Assembly: GCA_958298945.1 (NCBI GenBank)
Contig: OY282608.1
Span: 21,367,933-21,431,932 of the forward strand
DNA length: 64,000 nt
Source: Atherix ibis
Lineage: Eukaryota > Arthropoda > Insecta > Diptera > Athericidae
Direction: 5' to 3'
Each line of letters opens with the position of its first letter. Position 1 is the first letter of the stretch. Shown here piece after piece: positions 28,801 through 42,789 of this stretch. A model generated the notes under the pieces. It saw nothing but the letters and a program-made list of their open reading frames with translations. It was not told the origin of the DNA and did no database searches. The position numbers and the translations under genes were made by a program.

Positions 28801-29790
28801 CCAACAAGCCAATAAACCAACAAACAAACAAGCCAACAAGCCAACAAACCAACAAACCAACAAGCCAACAAACCAACAACACCAACAAGCCAACAAACCA
28901 ACAAACCAACAAACCAACAAGCCAACAAGCCAACAAACCAACAAACCAAAAATCCAACAAGCCAACAAACCAACAAACCAACAAACCAACAAGCCAACAA
29001 ACCAAGAAACCAAAATACCAAGTAACCAAAAATCCAACAAACTAACAAACCAACAAGCTAACAAACCAACAAACCAACAAACCAACAAGCCAACAAACCA
29101 ACAAACAAATAAACCAACAAACCAAAAAACCAACAAACCAACAAACCAACAAGCCCACAAACCAACACACCAACAAACCAACAAAACAAGTAACTAACAA
29201 GCCAACAAACCAACAAACCAACAAGCCAACAAGCCAACAAACCAACAAACCAACAAGCCAACAAACCAACAAAGTAACAAGCCAACAAACCAACAAATTA
29301 ACAAACCAAGTAACCAAAAAGCCAACAAACTTACAAACCAATAAGCCAACAAACCAATAAACCAACAAACCAACAAGCCAACAAGCTAACAAACCAACAA
29401 ACCAACAAGGCAACAAACCACCAAACCAACAAACTAACAAACCAACAAACCAACAAACCAACAAACCAACAATCCAACAAACCAACAAACAAATAAACCA
29501 ACAAACCAAAAAACCACCAAACCAACAAACCAACAAGCCAACAAACCAACAAACCAACAAACCAACAAACCAAGTAACCAACAAGCCAACAAACCAACAA
29601 ACCAACAAGCCAACAAGTCAACAAACCAACAAACCAACAAGCCAACAATTCAACAAACCAACAAGCCAACAAACCAACAAACCAACAAACCAAAGAACCA
29701 ACAAACCAACAAACCAACAAACTAAAAAACCAACAAACCAACAAGCCAACAAACCAACAAACCAACAAACCAACAAACCAAGTAACCAAA
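25831..29790 (+). repeat. Two further copies of the 9-bp-unit family
   Basis: Pairs of the 9-bp unit AACACCAAC lie near 26140/26972 and 28020/28877. The block 26321-26575 matches 28202-28456 at an offset of 1,881 bp. The first pair belongs to a shorter version with internal deletions: its first 9-bp unit follows AAGCC units without the CAAGTAACCAACAAGCCAATAAACC context seen in the other copies. AAACTTACAAACC words near 26618, 27425 and 28497 mark the same position in successive copies. Confidence 0.78.
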
Positions 29791-32671
29791 AAGCCAACAA
29801 ACTAACAAACCAACAAGCACACAAGCCAACAAACCAACAAGCCAACAAACCAATAAACCAACAAAGCAACAAGCCAACAAGCCAACAAGCCAACAAACCA
29901 ACAAACCAACAAGCCAACAAACCAACAAACCAACAAGCCAACAAGCCAACAAACCAACAAACCAACAAACCAAGTAGCCAACAAGCCATCAAACTAACAA
30001 ACCAAAAAGCCAACAAGCCAACAAACCAACAAACCAACAAACCAACAAACCAACAAGCCAACAAACCAACAAACAAATAAACCAACAAACCAACAAACCA
30101 ACAAACCAACAAACCAACAAACCAACAAGCCAACAAGCCAACAAACCAATAAACTAACAAACCAACAAACGAACTAACCAACAACACAACAAGCCAACAA
30201 GCCAACAAACCAACAAACCAACAAACCAACAAACTAAGTAACCAACAAACCAACGAACCAATAAGCCAACAAGCCTACAAACCAACAAACCAACAAGCCA
30301 AAAAGCCAACAAACCAACAAACCAACAAACCAACAAACCAACAAGCCAATAAACCAACAAACCAACAAACCAACAAACCAAAAAGCCAACAAACCAATAA
30401 ACCAACAAGCCAACAAACCCACAAACCAACAAACCAAGTAACCAAAAAGCCAACAAACTAACAAACCAACAAGCCAACAAACCAAAAAGCCAACAAGCCA
30501 ACAAACCAACAAACCAACAAACCAACAAAGCAACAAACCAACAAACGAACAAACCAACAAACCAAAAAGCCAACAAGCCAACAAACCAACAAACCAACAA
30601 ACCAACAAGCCAACAAACCAACAAACCAACAAACCAATAAGCCAACAAACCAACAAGCCAATGAACCAAGTAACCAAAAAGCCAACAAACTAACAAACCA
30701 ACAAGCCAACAAACCAACAAACCAACAAACCAACAAGCCAACAAGCCAACAAACCAATAAACCAACAAGCCAACAAACCAACAAGCCAACAAACCAACAA
30801 ACCAACAAACCAAGTAACCAACAAACCAACAAACCATCAAACGAACAAAGCAACTAACCAATAAGCCAACAAACCAACAAGCCAACAAACCAACAAACCA
30901 ACAAACCAACATGCCAACAAACCAACAAACTAAGTAACCAACAAGCCAACAAACCAACAAACCAACAAACCAACAAACGAACAAGCCAACAAACCAACAA
31001 GCCACCAAACCAACAAACCACCAAGACAACAAGCCAACAAACCAACAAACCAACAAATCAACAAGCCAACAAACCAACAAACCAACAAGCCAACAAACCA
31101 ACAAACCAAAATACCAACAAACCAAAAAACCTACAAACCAACTAAGCAACAAACCAACAAACCAACAAACCAACAAACCAAAAAGCCAACAAGCCAACAA
31201 GCCAACAAGCCAACAAACCAACAAACCAACAAACCAACAAGCCAACAAACCAACAAACCAACAAACCAATAAGCCAACAAACCAACAAGCCAATGAACCA
31301 AGTAACCAAAAAGCCAACAAACTAACAAACCAACAAGCCAACAAACCAACAAACCAACAAACCAACAAGCCAACAAGCCAACAAACCAACAAACCAATAA
31401 ACCAACAAGCCAACAAACCAACAAGCCAACAAACCAACAAACCAACAAACCAAGTAAGCAACAAACCAACAAACCATCAAACAAACAAAGCAACTAACCA
31501 ATAAGCCAACAAACCAACAAGCCAACAAACCAACAAACCAACATGCCAACAAACCAACAAACTAAGTAACCAACAAGCCAACAAACCAACAAACCAACAA
31601 ACCAACATGCCAACAAACCAACAAACTAAGTAACCAACAAGCCAACAAACCAACAAACCAACAAACCAACAAGCCAACAACCCAACAAACCAACAAACGA
31701 ACAAGCCAACAAACCAACAAGGCAACAAACCAACAAACCAACAAGACAACAAGCCAACAAACCAACAAACCAACAAACCAACAAGCCAACAAGCCAACAA
31801 ACCAACAAACCAACAAGCCAACAAACCAACAAACCAACAAACCAACAAACCAAAAAACCAATAAACCAACAAACCAACAAACCAACAAAACAACAAACCA
31901 AGTAACCAAAAAGCCAACAAACTAACAAACCAACAAGCCAACAAACGAACAAGCCAACAAACCAACAAACCAACAAAGCAACAAGCCAACAAGCCAACAA
32001 ACCAACAAACCAACAAGCCAACAAACCAACAAACCAAAAAGCCAACAAGCCAACAAACCAACAAACCAACAAACCAACAAACCAAGTAACCAAAAAGCCA
32101 ACAAACTAACAAACCAACAAGCCAACAAGCCAACAAACCAACAAACCAACAAACCAACAAACCAACAAGCCAACAAACCAACAAACAAATAAACCAACAA
32201 ACCAACAAACCAACAAACCAACAAACCAAAAAACCAACAAACCAACAAGCCAACAAGCCAACAAACCAACAAAATAACAAACCAACAAACGAACTAACCA
32301 ACAAACCAACAAACCAACAAACCAACAAACCAACAAACCAACAAGCCAACAAGCCAACAAACCAACAAACCAACAAGCCAACAAGCCAACAAACCAACAA
32401 ACCAACAAGCCAACAAACCAACAAACCAACAAGCCAACAAACCAACAAACCAACAAACCAACAAACCAACAAACCAACAAACTAACAAACCAACAAGCCA
32501 ACAAACCAACAAACCATCAAACGAACAAAGCAACAAGCCAACAAGCCAACAAACCAACAAACCAACAAGCTAACAAACCAACAAACCAACCAGCCAACAA
32601 ACCAACAAACCAGCAAACCAACAAACCAACAAGCCAACAAACAAACAAACAAATAAACCAACAAACCAAAA
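29791..32671 (+). repeat. Satellite block with 632/640-bp tandem duplication and CCAATGAACC word
   Basis: The word CCAATGAACCAAGTAACC occurs at about 30659 and 31291 (offset 632 bp). The following CCATCAAAC word is at 30834 and 31474 (offset 640 bp) and the CATGCC word at 30910 and 31542. A further 64-bp (8-unit) step repeats the CATGCC plus CTAAGTAACC motif at about 31542 and 31606. The block otherwise holds spaced CAAGTAACCAAAAAGCC words and AACAAATAAACC near 30075 and 32187. Confidence 0.78.
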
Positions 32672-33453
32672 AACCAACAAACCAACAAACCAACAAACCA
32701 ACAAACCAACAAACCAACAAACCAACAAACCAACAAACCAACAAACCAACAAACCAATTAACCAACAAACCAATAAACGAACAAACCAACAAACCAACAA
32801 ACTAACAAACCAACAAACCAACAAGCCAACAAGCCAACAAACGAACAAAGCAAGTAACCAACAAACCAACAAACCATCAAACGAACAAAGCAACAAACCA
32901 ACAAGCCAACAAGCCAATAAACCAACAAACCCAGTAACCAAAAAGCCAACAAACTAACAAACCAACAAGCCAACAAACCAACAAGCCAACAAGTCAACAA
33001 ACCAACAAACCAACAATTAACAAACCAAAAAACAAACAAACCAAAAAACCAACAAACCAACAAACCAACAAACCAACAAACCAAAAAACCAACAAACCAA
33101 CAAACCAACAAACCAACAAACCAACAAACCAACAAACCAACAAACCAATTAACCAACAAACCAATAAACGAACAAACCAACAAACCAACAAACTAACAAA
33201 CCAACAAACCAACAAGCCAACAAACCAACAAACCAACAAACCAAGTAACCAACAAACCAACAAACCATCAAACGAACAAAGCAACAAACCAACAAGCCAA
33301 CAAGCCAATAAACCAACAAACCCAGTAACCAAAAAGCCAACAAACTAACAAACCAACAAGCCAACAAACCAACAAGCCAACAAGTCAACAAACCAACAAA
33401 CCAACAATTAACAAACCAAAAAACAAACAAACCAAAAAACCAACAAACCAACA
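32672..33453 (+). repeat. 391-bp tandem duplication
   Basis: Two adjacent copies, about 32672-33062 and 33063-33453, share CCAATTAACC (TT at 32758 and 33149), AATAAACGAAC, CCATCAAACGAAC (32874 and 33265), CCCAGTAACC (GT at 32934 and 33325) and the 7-bp unit AATTAAC (TT at 33017 and 33408). Every marker is offset by exactly 391 bp, which is 49 units minus one base; the single missing base is the 7-bp unit itself. Confidence 0.88.
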
Positions 33454-33699
33454 AACCATCAAACGAACAAAGCAACAAGCCAACAAGCCAACAAACCAAT
33501 AAACCAATAAACCAACAAGCCAACAAACCAACAAACCAACAAGCCAACAAGCCAACAAACAAACAAACCAATAAACCAACAAACCAACAAGCCAACAAAT
33601 CAACAAACCAACAAGCCAACAAACCAACAAACCAACAAACCAACAAGCAAACAAACCAACAATCAAATAAACCAACAAACCAACAAGCCAACAAACCAA

Positions 33700-35680
33700 C
33701 AAACCAACAAACTAACAAACCATCAAGCCATCAAACAAACAAGCCAACAAACCAACAAGCCAACAAACCAACAAACCAACAAACCAACAAGCCAACAAAC
33801 CAACAAGCCAACAAACCAACAAACCAACAAGCCAACAAGCCAACAAACCAACAAACCAACAAGCCAACAAGCCAACAAAGCAACAAACCAACAAGCCAAC
33901 AAACCAAAAAACAAATAAACCAACAAACCAACAAACCAACAAGCCAACAAGCCAACTAGCCAACAAACCAACAAACCAACAAACCAACAAGCCAACAAAC
34001 CAATTAACCAACAAACCAACAAACGAACAAACCAACAAACCAACAAACCAACAAACCAACAAGCCAACAAACCAACAAACCAACAAACCAACAAACCAAC
34101 AAACCAACAAACCAACAAGCCAACAAACCAACAAACCAACAAACCAAGTAATCAAAAATCCAACAAACTAACAAACCAACAAGCCAAACAGCCAACAAAC
34201 CAACAAGCCAACAAGCCAACAAACCAACAAACCAACAAACCAACAAGCCAACAAATCAACAAACAAAAAAACCAACAAACCAACAAGCCAACAAGCCAAC
34301 AAACCAACAAACTAACAAACCAACAAACGAACTAACCAACAAACCAACAAACCAACCAGCCAACAAACCAACCAACCAACAAGCCAACAAACCAACAAAC
34401 CAACAAACCAACAAAAAAACAAGCCAACAAGCCAACAAGCCAACAAACCAACAAACCAACAAGCCAACAAACCAACAAACCAACAAACCAACAAGCCAAC
34501 AAACCAACAAGCCAATAAACCAACAAGCCAACAAACCAACAAACCAACAAAGCAACAAGCCAACAAACCAACAAGCCAACAAACCAACAAACCAACAAAC
34601 TAAGTAACCAACAAGCCAACAAGCCAACTAACCAACAAACCAACAAACCAACAAACCAACAAACCAACAAGCCAACAAACCAACAAACGAACAAACCAAA
34701 AAACCAACAAACCAACAAACCAACAAACCAACAAACCAACAAACCAACAAACCAACAAACCAGCAAGCCAACAAGCCAACAAACCAACAAACCAACAAGC
34801 CAACAAACCAACAAACCAACAAACCAACAAGCAAATAAACCAACAAACCAACAAACCAACAAACCAATTAATCAACAAACCAACAATGGAACAAACCAAC
34901 AAACCAACAAACCAACACACCAATAAAGCAACAAGCCAACAAGCCAACAAACCAACAAACCAACAAGCCCACAAGCCAACAAACCAACAAACCAACAAAC
35001 CAACAAGCCAACAAACCAACAAACCAACAAGCCAACAAACCAACAAACCAACAAACCTACAAACCAACAAACTAACAAACCAACAAGCCAACAAACCAAC
35101 AAACCAACAAACCATCAAACGAACAGAGCAACAAGCCAACAAGCCAACAAACCCACAAACCAACAAGCCAACAAACCAACAAACCAACAAGCCAACAAGC
35201 CAACAAACCAACAAACCAACAAACCAACAAGCCAACAAACCAACGAACCAACAAACCAACAAACCAACAAGCCAACAAGCCAACAAACCAACAAACCAAC
35301 AAACCAACAAGCCAACAAACCAACAAGCCAACAAACCAACAAACCAACAAACCAAGTAACCAACAAACCAACAAACCATCAAACGAACAAAGCAACAAAC
35401 CAACAAGCCAACAAACCAACAAACCAAGTAACCAAAAAGCCAATAAGCTAACAAACCAATAAGCCAACAAACCAACAAGCCAACAAGCCAACAAACCAAC
35501 AAACCAACAAAGCAACAAACCAAAAAACCAACAAACCAAAAAACCAACAAACCAACAAACCATCAAACGAACAAAGCAACAAGCCAACAAGCCAACAAAC
35601 CAACAAACCAACAAGCCAACAAACCAACAAATCAACAAGCCAACAAGCCAACAAACCAACAAACTAACAAACCAACAAGC
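33700..35680 (+). repeat. About 2-kb higher-order repeat, copy 1 of 3
   Basis: This is the first of three consecutive copies. Unique shared words are CAAGTAATCAAAAATCC (GT at 34148, 36204 and 38179), AAGCCAAACAGCC near 34185, the AAAAAAACAAGCC word near 34414 and AACAATGGAACAAACC (ATG at 34886, 36957 and 38941). The ATG word is why each copy shows a 157-codon plus-strand open frame of KPTNQQTN type, which is not a gene. Copy lengths between markers differ by whole units plus a one-base slip. Confidence 0.85.
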
Positions 35681-37770
35681 CAACTAACCAACAAACCAAC
35701 AAGCCAACAAACCAACAAACCAACAAACCAATAAGCCAACAAACCAACAAGCCAACAAACCAACAAACCAACAAACCAACAAGCCAACAAGCCAACAAAC
35801 CAACAAGCCAACAAACCAACAAACCAACAAACCAACAAGCCAACAAACCAACAAGCCAACAAACCAACAAACCAACAAGCCAACAAGCCAACAAGCCAAC
35901 AAACCAACAAACCAACAAGCCAACAAGCCAACAAAGCAACAAACCAACAAGCCAACAAACCAAAAAACAAATAAACCAACAAACCAACAAACCAACAAGC
36001 CAACAAGCCAACTAGCCAACAAACCAACAAACCAACAAACCAACAAGCCAACAAACCAATTAACCAACAAACCAACAAACGAACAAACCAACAAACCAAC
36101 AAACCAACAAGCCAACAAACCAACAAACCAACAAACCAACAAACCAACAAACCAACAAACCAACAAACCAACAAGCCAACAAACCAACAAACCAACAAAC
36201 CAAGTAATCAAAAATCCAACAAACTAACAAACCAACAAGCCAAACAGCCAACAAACCAACAAGCCAACAAGCCAACAAACCAACAAACCAACAAACCAAC
36301 AAGCCAACAAACCAACAAACAAAAAAACCAACAAACCAACAAGCCAACAAGCCAACAAACCGACAAACTAACAAACCAACAAACGAACCAACCAACAAAC
36401 CAACAAACCAACCAGCCAACAAACCAACCAACCAACAAGCCAACAAACCAACAAACCAACAAACCAACAAAAAAACAAGCCAACAAGCCAACAAACCAAC
36501 AAACCAACAAGCCAACAAACCAACAAACCAACAAACCAACAAGCCAACAAACCAACAAGCCAATAAACCAACAAGCCAACAAACCAGCAAACCAACAAAG
36601 CAACAAGCCAACAAACCAACAAGCCAACAAACCAACAAACCAACAAACTAAGTAACCAACAAGCCAACAAGCCAACTAACCAACAAACCAACAAACCAAC
36701 AAACCAACAAACCAACAAGCCAACAAACCAACAAACGAACAAACCAAAAAACCAAAAACCAACAAACCAACAAACCAACAAACCAACAAACCAACAAACC
36801 AACAAACCAACAAACCAACAAACCAGCAAGCCAACAAGCCAATAAACCAACAAACCAACAAGCCAACAAACCAACAAACCAACAAACCAACAAGCAAATA
36901 AACCAACAAACCAACAAACCAACAAACCAACAAACCAATTAACCAACAAACCAACAATGGAACAAACCAACAAACCAACAAACCAACACACCAACAAACC
37001 AACAAGCCAACAAGCCAACAAACCAACAAACCAACAAGCCCACAAGCCAACAAACCAACAAACCAACAAACCAACAAGCCAACAAACCAACAAACCAACA
37101 AGCCAACAAACCAACAAACCAACAAACCTACAAACCAACAAACTAACAAACCAACAAGCCAACAAACCAACAAACAAACAAACCATCAAACGAACAGAGC
37201 AACAAGCCAACAAACCAACAAACCCACAAACCAACAAGCCAACAAACCAACAAACCAACAAGCCAACAAGCCAACAAACCAACAAACCAACAAACCAACA
37301 AGCCAACAAACCAACGAACCAACAAACCAACAAACCAACAAGCCAACAAGCCAACAAACCAACAAACCAACAAACCAACAAGCCAACAAACCAACAAGCC
37401 AACAAACCAACAAACCAACAAACCAAGTAACCAACAAACCAACAAACCATCAAACGAACAAAGCAACAAACCAACAAGCCAACAAACCAACAAACCAAGT
37501 AACCAAAAAGCCAATAAGCTAACAAACCAATAAGCCAACAAACCAACAAGCCAACAAGCCAACAAACCAACAAACCAACAAAGCAACAAACCAACAAAGC
37601 AACAAACCAAAAAACCAACAAACCAAAAAACCAACAAACCAACAAACCATCAAACGAACAAAGCAACAAGCCAACAAGCCAACAAACCAAAAAACCAACA
37701 AGCCAACAAACCAACAAATCAACAAGCCAACAAGCCAACAAACCAACAAACTAACAAACCAACAAGCCAA
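35681..37770 (+). repeat. About 2-kb higher-order repeat, copy 2 of 3
   Basis: It matches copy 1 at offsets of 2,056 bp (GT marker) to 2,071 bp (ATG marker). The odd offset arises from a 7-bp unit unique to this copy near 36750, where AAACCAAA AAACCAAA is followed by AACCAAC. It has CGAACCAACC near 36385 where copies 1 and 3 have CGAACTAACC. Inner words follow the same order as in copy 1. Confidence 0.85.
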
Positions 37771-39700
37771 CTAACCAACAAACCAACAAGCCAACAAACC
37801 AACAAACTAACAAACCAACAAACCAACAAGCCAACAAACCAACAAACAATTAAACCAACAAACCAACAAACCAATAAGCCAACAAGCCAACAAACCAACA
37901 AACCAACAAACCAATAAGCCAACAAACCAACAAGCCAACAAACCAACAAACCAACAAACCAACAAGCCAACAAGTCAACAAACCAACAAACCAACAAACC
38001 AACAAACCAACAAACCAACAAACCAACAAGCCAACAAGCCAACAAACCAACAAACCAACAAGCCAACAAACCAACAAACCAACAAACCCATATGCCAACA
38101 AACCAACAAACTAAGTAACCAACAAGCCAACAAGCCAACAAACCAACAAACCAACATGCCAACAAACCAACAAACCAAGTAATCAAAAATCCAACAAACT
38201 AACAAACCAACAAGCCAAACAGCCAACAAACCAACAAGCCAACAAGCCAACAAACCAACAAACCAACAAACCAACAAGCCAACAAACCAACAAACAAAAA
38301 AACCAACAAACCAACAAGCCAACAAGCCAACAAACCCACAAACTAACAAACCAACAAACGAACTAACCAACAAACCAACAAACCAACAAGCCAACAAACC
38401 AACCAACCAACAAGCCAACAAACCAACAAACCAACAAGCCAACAAAAAAACAAGCCAACAAGCCAACAAACCAACAAATTAACAAGCCAACAAACCAACA
38501 AACCAACAAACCAACAAGCCAACAAACCAACAAGCCAATAAACCAACAAGCCAACAAACCAACAAACCAACAAAGCAACAAGCCAACAAACCAACAAGCC
38601 AACAAACCAACAAACCAACAAACTAAGTAACCAACAAGCCAACAAGCCAACTAACCAACAAACCAACAAACCAACAAACCAACAAACCAACAAACCAACA
38701 AGCCAACAAACCAACAAACGAACAAACCAAAAAACCAACAAACCAACAAACCAACAAACCAACAAACCAACAAACCAACAAACCAACAAACCAACAAACC
38801 AGCAAGCCAACAAGCCAACAAACCAACAAACCAACAAGCCAACAAACCAACAAACCAACAAACCAACAAACCAACAAGCAAATAAACCAACAAACCAACA
38901 AACCAACAAATTAACAAACCAATTAACCAACAAACCAACAATGGAACAAACCAACAAACCAACAAACCAACACACCAACAAACCAACAAGCCAACAAGCC
39001 AACAAACCAACAAACCAACAAGCCCACAAGCCAACAAACCAACAAACCAACAAACCAACAAGCCAACAAACCAACAAACCAATAAGCCAACAAACCAACA
39101 AACCAACAAACCTACAAACCAACAAACTAACAAACCAACAAGTCAACAAACCAACAAACAAACAAACCATCAAACGAACAGAGCAACAAGCCTACAAGCC
39201 AACAAACCCACAAACCAACAAGCCAACAAACCAACAAACCAACAAGCCAACAAGCCAACAAACCAACAAACCAACAAACCAACAAGCCAACAAACCAACG
39301 AACCAACAAACCAACAAACCAACAAGCCAACAAGCCAACAAACCAACAAACCAACAAACCAACAAGCCAACAAACCAACAAGCCAACAAACCAACAAACC
39401 AACAAACCAAGTAACCAACAAACCAACAAACCATCAAACGAACAAAGCAACAAACCAACAAGCCAACAAACCAACAAACCAAGTAACCAAAAAGCCAATA
39501 AGCTAACAAACCAATAAGCCAACAAACCAACAAGCCAACAAGCCAACAAACCAACAAACCAACAAAGCAACAAACCAAAAAACCAACAAACCAAAAAACC
39601 GACAAACCAACAAACCATCAAACGAACAAAGCAACAAGCCAACAAGCCAACAAACCAACAAACCAACAAGCCAACAAACCAACAAATCAACAAGCCAACA
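37771..39700 (+). repeat. About 2-kb higher-order repeat, copy 3 of 3
   Basis: It matches copy 2 at an offset of 1,975 bp (GT marker at 38179) to 1,984 bp (ATG marker at 38941). Its first 400 bp differ: it carries CCCATATGCC and CATGCC words with CTAAGTAACC near 38095-38160, which link it to the 40-42 kb blocks. From about 38165 onward it follows copies 1 and 2. Confidence 0.83.
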
Positions 39701-41376
39701 AGCCAACAAACCAACAAACTAACAAACCAACAAGCCAACAAACCAACAAACCAACAAGCCAACAAACCAACAAACCAACAAACCAACAAACCCACAAGCC
39801 AACAAACCAACAAACAATTAAACCAACAAACCAACAAACCAATAAGCCAACAAGCCAACAAACCAACAAACCAACAATACCAATAAGCCAACAAACCAAC
39901 AAGCCAACAAACCAACAAACCAACAAACCAACAAGCCAACAAGCCAACAAGCCAACAAACCAACAAACCAACAAGCCAACAAACCAACAAACCAACAAAC
40001 CAACAAACCAACAAGCCAACAAGCCAACAAACCAACAAACCAACAAGCCAACAAAACAACAAACCCATATGCCAACAAACCAACAAACTAAGTAACCAAC
40101 AAGCCAACAAACCAACAAACCAACAAACCAATATGCCAACAAACCAACAAACTAAGTAACCAACAAACCAACAAACAAACAAACCAACAAGCCAATAAGC
40201 CAACAAACCAACAAACCAACAAACCAACAAACCAACAAGCCAAAAAACCAACAAGCCAACAAACCAATAAACCAACAAGCCAACAAGCCAACAAACCAAC
40301 AAACCAACACACCAACAAGCCAACAAACCAACAAACCAACAAGCCAACAAACCAGCAAGCCAACAAACCAACAAACCGACAAGCCAACAAGCCAACAAAC
40401 AAACAAACCAACAAACCAACAAGCCAACAAACCAACAAACCAACAAACCAACAAACCAACAAGCCAACAAACCAACAAGCCAACAAACCAACAAGCCAAC
40501 AAACCAACAAACCAACAAAGCAACAAGCCAACAAACCAACAAGCCAACAAACCAACAAACCAACAAACTAAGTAACCAACAAGCCAACAAGCCAACAAAC
40601 CAACAAACCAACAAACTAACAAACCAACAAACCAACAAGCCAACAAACCAACAAACCAACAAACCAAAAAACCAACAAACCAACAAACCAACAAACCAAC
40701 AAACCAACAAACTAACAAACAAACAAGCCAACAAGCCAACAAACCAACAAACCAACAAGCCAAGTAACCAACAAGCCACCAAACCAACAAACCAACAAGC
40801 CAACAAGCCAACAAACCAACAAACCAACAAGCCAACAAACCAACAAACCAACAAGCCAACAAACCAACAAAAACCAAAAAACCAACAAACCAACAAACCA
40901 ACAAACCACCAAACCAACAAACCAACAAACCAATAAGCCAACAAACCAACAAGCCAACAAGCCAACAAACCAACAAACCAACAAAGCAACAAACCAACAA
41001 GCCAACAAACCAACAAACCAACAAACCAAAAAACCAACAAACCAACAAACCAACAAACCAACAAACCAACAAACTAACAAACAAACAAGCCAACAAGCCA
41101 ACAAACCAACAAACCAACAAGCCAAGTAACCAACAAGCCACCAAACCAACAAACCAACAAGCCAACAAGCCAACAAACCAACAAACCAACAAGCCAACAA
41201 ACCAACAAACCAACAAGCCAACAAACCAACAAAAACCAAAAAACCAACAAACCAACAAACCAACAAACCACCAAACCAACAAACCAACAAACCAATAAGC
41301 CAACAAACCAACAAGCCAACAAGCCAACAAACCAACAAACCAACAAAGCAACAAACCAAAAAACCAACAAACCAAA
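39592..41376 (+). repeat. 1.78-kb higher-order repeat, copy 1
   Basis: The repeat begins in the AAAAAACCGACAAACC word (CG at 39600 and 41381, offset 1,781 bp). After the gain of one unit it continues at 1,789 bp (CTAAGTAACC with GT at 40092 and 41881). Words include AACAATTAAACC near 39815 and CCCATATGCC near 40063, and a second ATATGCC word follows near 40131. The 3' part contains two 362-bp subrepeats (CAAGTAACCAACAAGCCACC with GT at 40764 and 41126). Confidence 0.83.
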
Positions 41377-41440
41377 AAACCGACAAACCAACAAACCATC
41401 AAACGAACAAAGCAACAAGCCAACAAGCCAACAAACCAAC
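40700..41440 (+). repeat. Two 362-bp tandem subrepeats tagged by a 2-bp insertion
   Basis: Two copies of 362 bp (45 units plus two bases) lie in tandem. Each carries an irregular AACAAAAACC word (near 40868 and 41230) that adds two bases to the phase, and CAAGTAACCAACAAGCCACC at GT 40764 and 41126. The same slip is found near 42728, 43111 and 43489, tying this to the 378-bp family downstream. Confidence 0.85.
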
Positions 41441-42630
41441 AAACCAACAAGCCAACAAACCAACAAATCAACAAGCCAACAAGCCAACAAACCAACAAAC
41501 TAACAAACCAACAAGCCAACAAACCAACAAACCAACAAGCCAACAAACCAACAAACCAACAAACCAACAAACCCACAAGCCAACAAACCAACAAACAATT
41601 AAACCAACAAACCAACAAACCAATAAGCCAACAAGCCAACAAACCAACAAACCAACAATACCAATAAGCCAACAAACCAACAAGCCAACAAACCAACAAA
41701 CCAACAAACCAACAAGCCAAGAAGCCAACCAGCCAACAAACCAACAAACCAACAAGCCAACAAGCCAACAAACCAACAAACCAACAAACCAACAAACCAA
41801 CAAGCCAACAAGCCAACAAACCAACAAACCAACAAGCCAACAAACCAACAAACCCATATGCCAACAAACCAACAAACTAAGTAACCAACAAGCCAACAAA
41901 CCAACAAACCAACAAACCAATATGCCAACAAACCAACAAACTAAGTAACCAACAAACCAACAAACAAACAAACCAACAAGCCAATAAGCCAACAAACCAA
42001 CAAACCAACAAACCAACAAACCAACAAGCCAAAAAACCAACAAGCCAACAAACCAATAAACCAACAAGCCAACAAGCCAACAAACCAACAAACCAACACA
42101 CCAACAAGCCAACAAACCAACAAACCAACAAGCCAACAATCCAGCAAGCCAACAAACCAACAAACCGACAAGCCAACAAGCCAACAAACAAACAAACCAA
42201 CAAACCAACAAGCCAACAAACCAACAAACCAACAAACCAACAAACCAACAAGCCAACAAACCAACAAGCCAACAAACCAACAAGCCAACAAACCAACAAA
42301 CCAACAAAGCAACAAGCCAACAAACCAACAAGCCAACAAACCAACAAACCAACAAACTAAGTAACCAACAAGCCAACAAGCCAACAAACCAACAAACCAA
42401 CAAACTAACAAACCAACAAACCAACAAACTAACAAACAAACAAGCCAACAAGCCAACAAACCAACAAACCAACAAGCCAACAAACCAACAAACCAACAAA
42501 CCAACAAGCCATCAAACCAACAAACAAATAAACCAACAAACCAACAAACCAACAAACCAACAAACCAACAAACCAACAAACCAACAAACCAACAAGCCAA
42601 CAAACCAACAAACCAACAAGCCAAGTATCC
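41377..42630 (+). repeat. 1.78-kb higher-order repeat, copy 2 (3' end altered)
   Basis: It matches copy 1 at 1,781-1,789 bp up to about 42420. There it diverges into AAGCC plus CATCAAACC and AACAAATAAACC words near 42510, and rejoins at the CAAGTATCCAACAAGCCACC word (GT at 42625), a one-base variant of the 40764/41126 marker. Near 41716 it has CCAAGAAGCCAACCAGCC where copy 1 has plain AAGCC units. Confidence 0.8.
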
Positions 42631-42789
42631 AACAAGCCACCAAACCAACAAACCAACAAGCCAACAAGCCAACAAACCAACAAACCAACAAGCCAACAAA
42701 CCAACAAACCAACAAGCCAACAAACCAACAAAAACCAAAAAACCAACAAACCAACAAACCAACAAACCACCAAACCAACAAACCAACAA

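Noticed and set aside
34886..35359. Plus-strand 157-codon frame starting with ATG and rich in T, N, Q, K, P (also at 36957 and 38941)
   Set aside because: It looks like a prion-like or Q/N-rich repeat protein, but it is only the plus-strand reading of the satellite. The ATG is one variant word copied with the 2-kb repeat.
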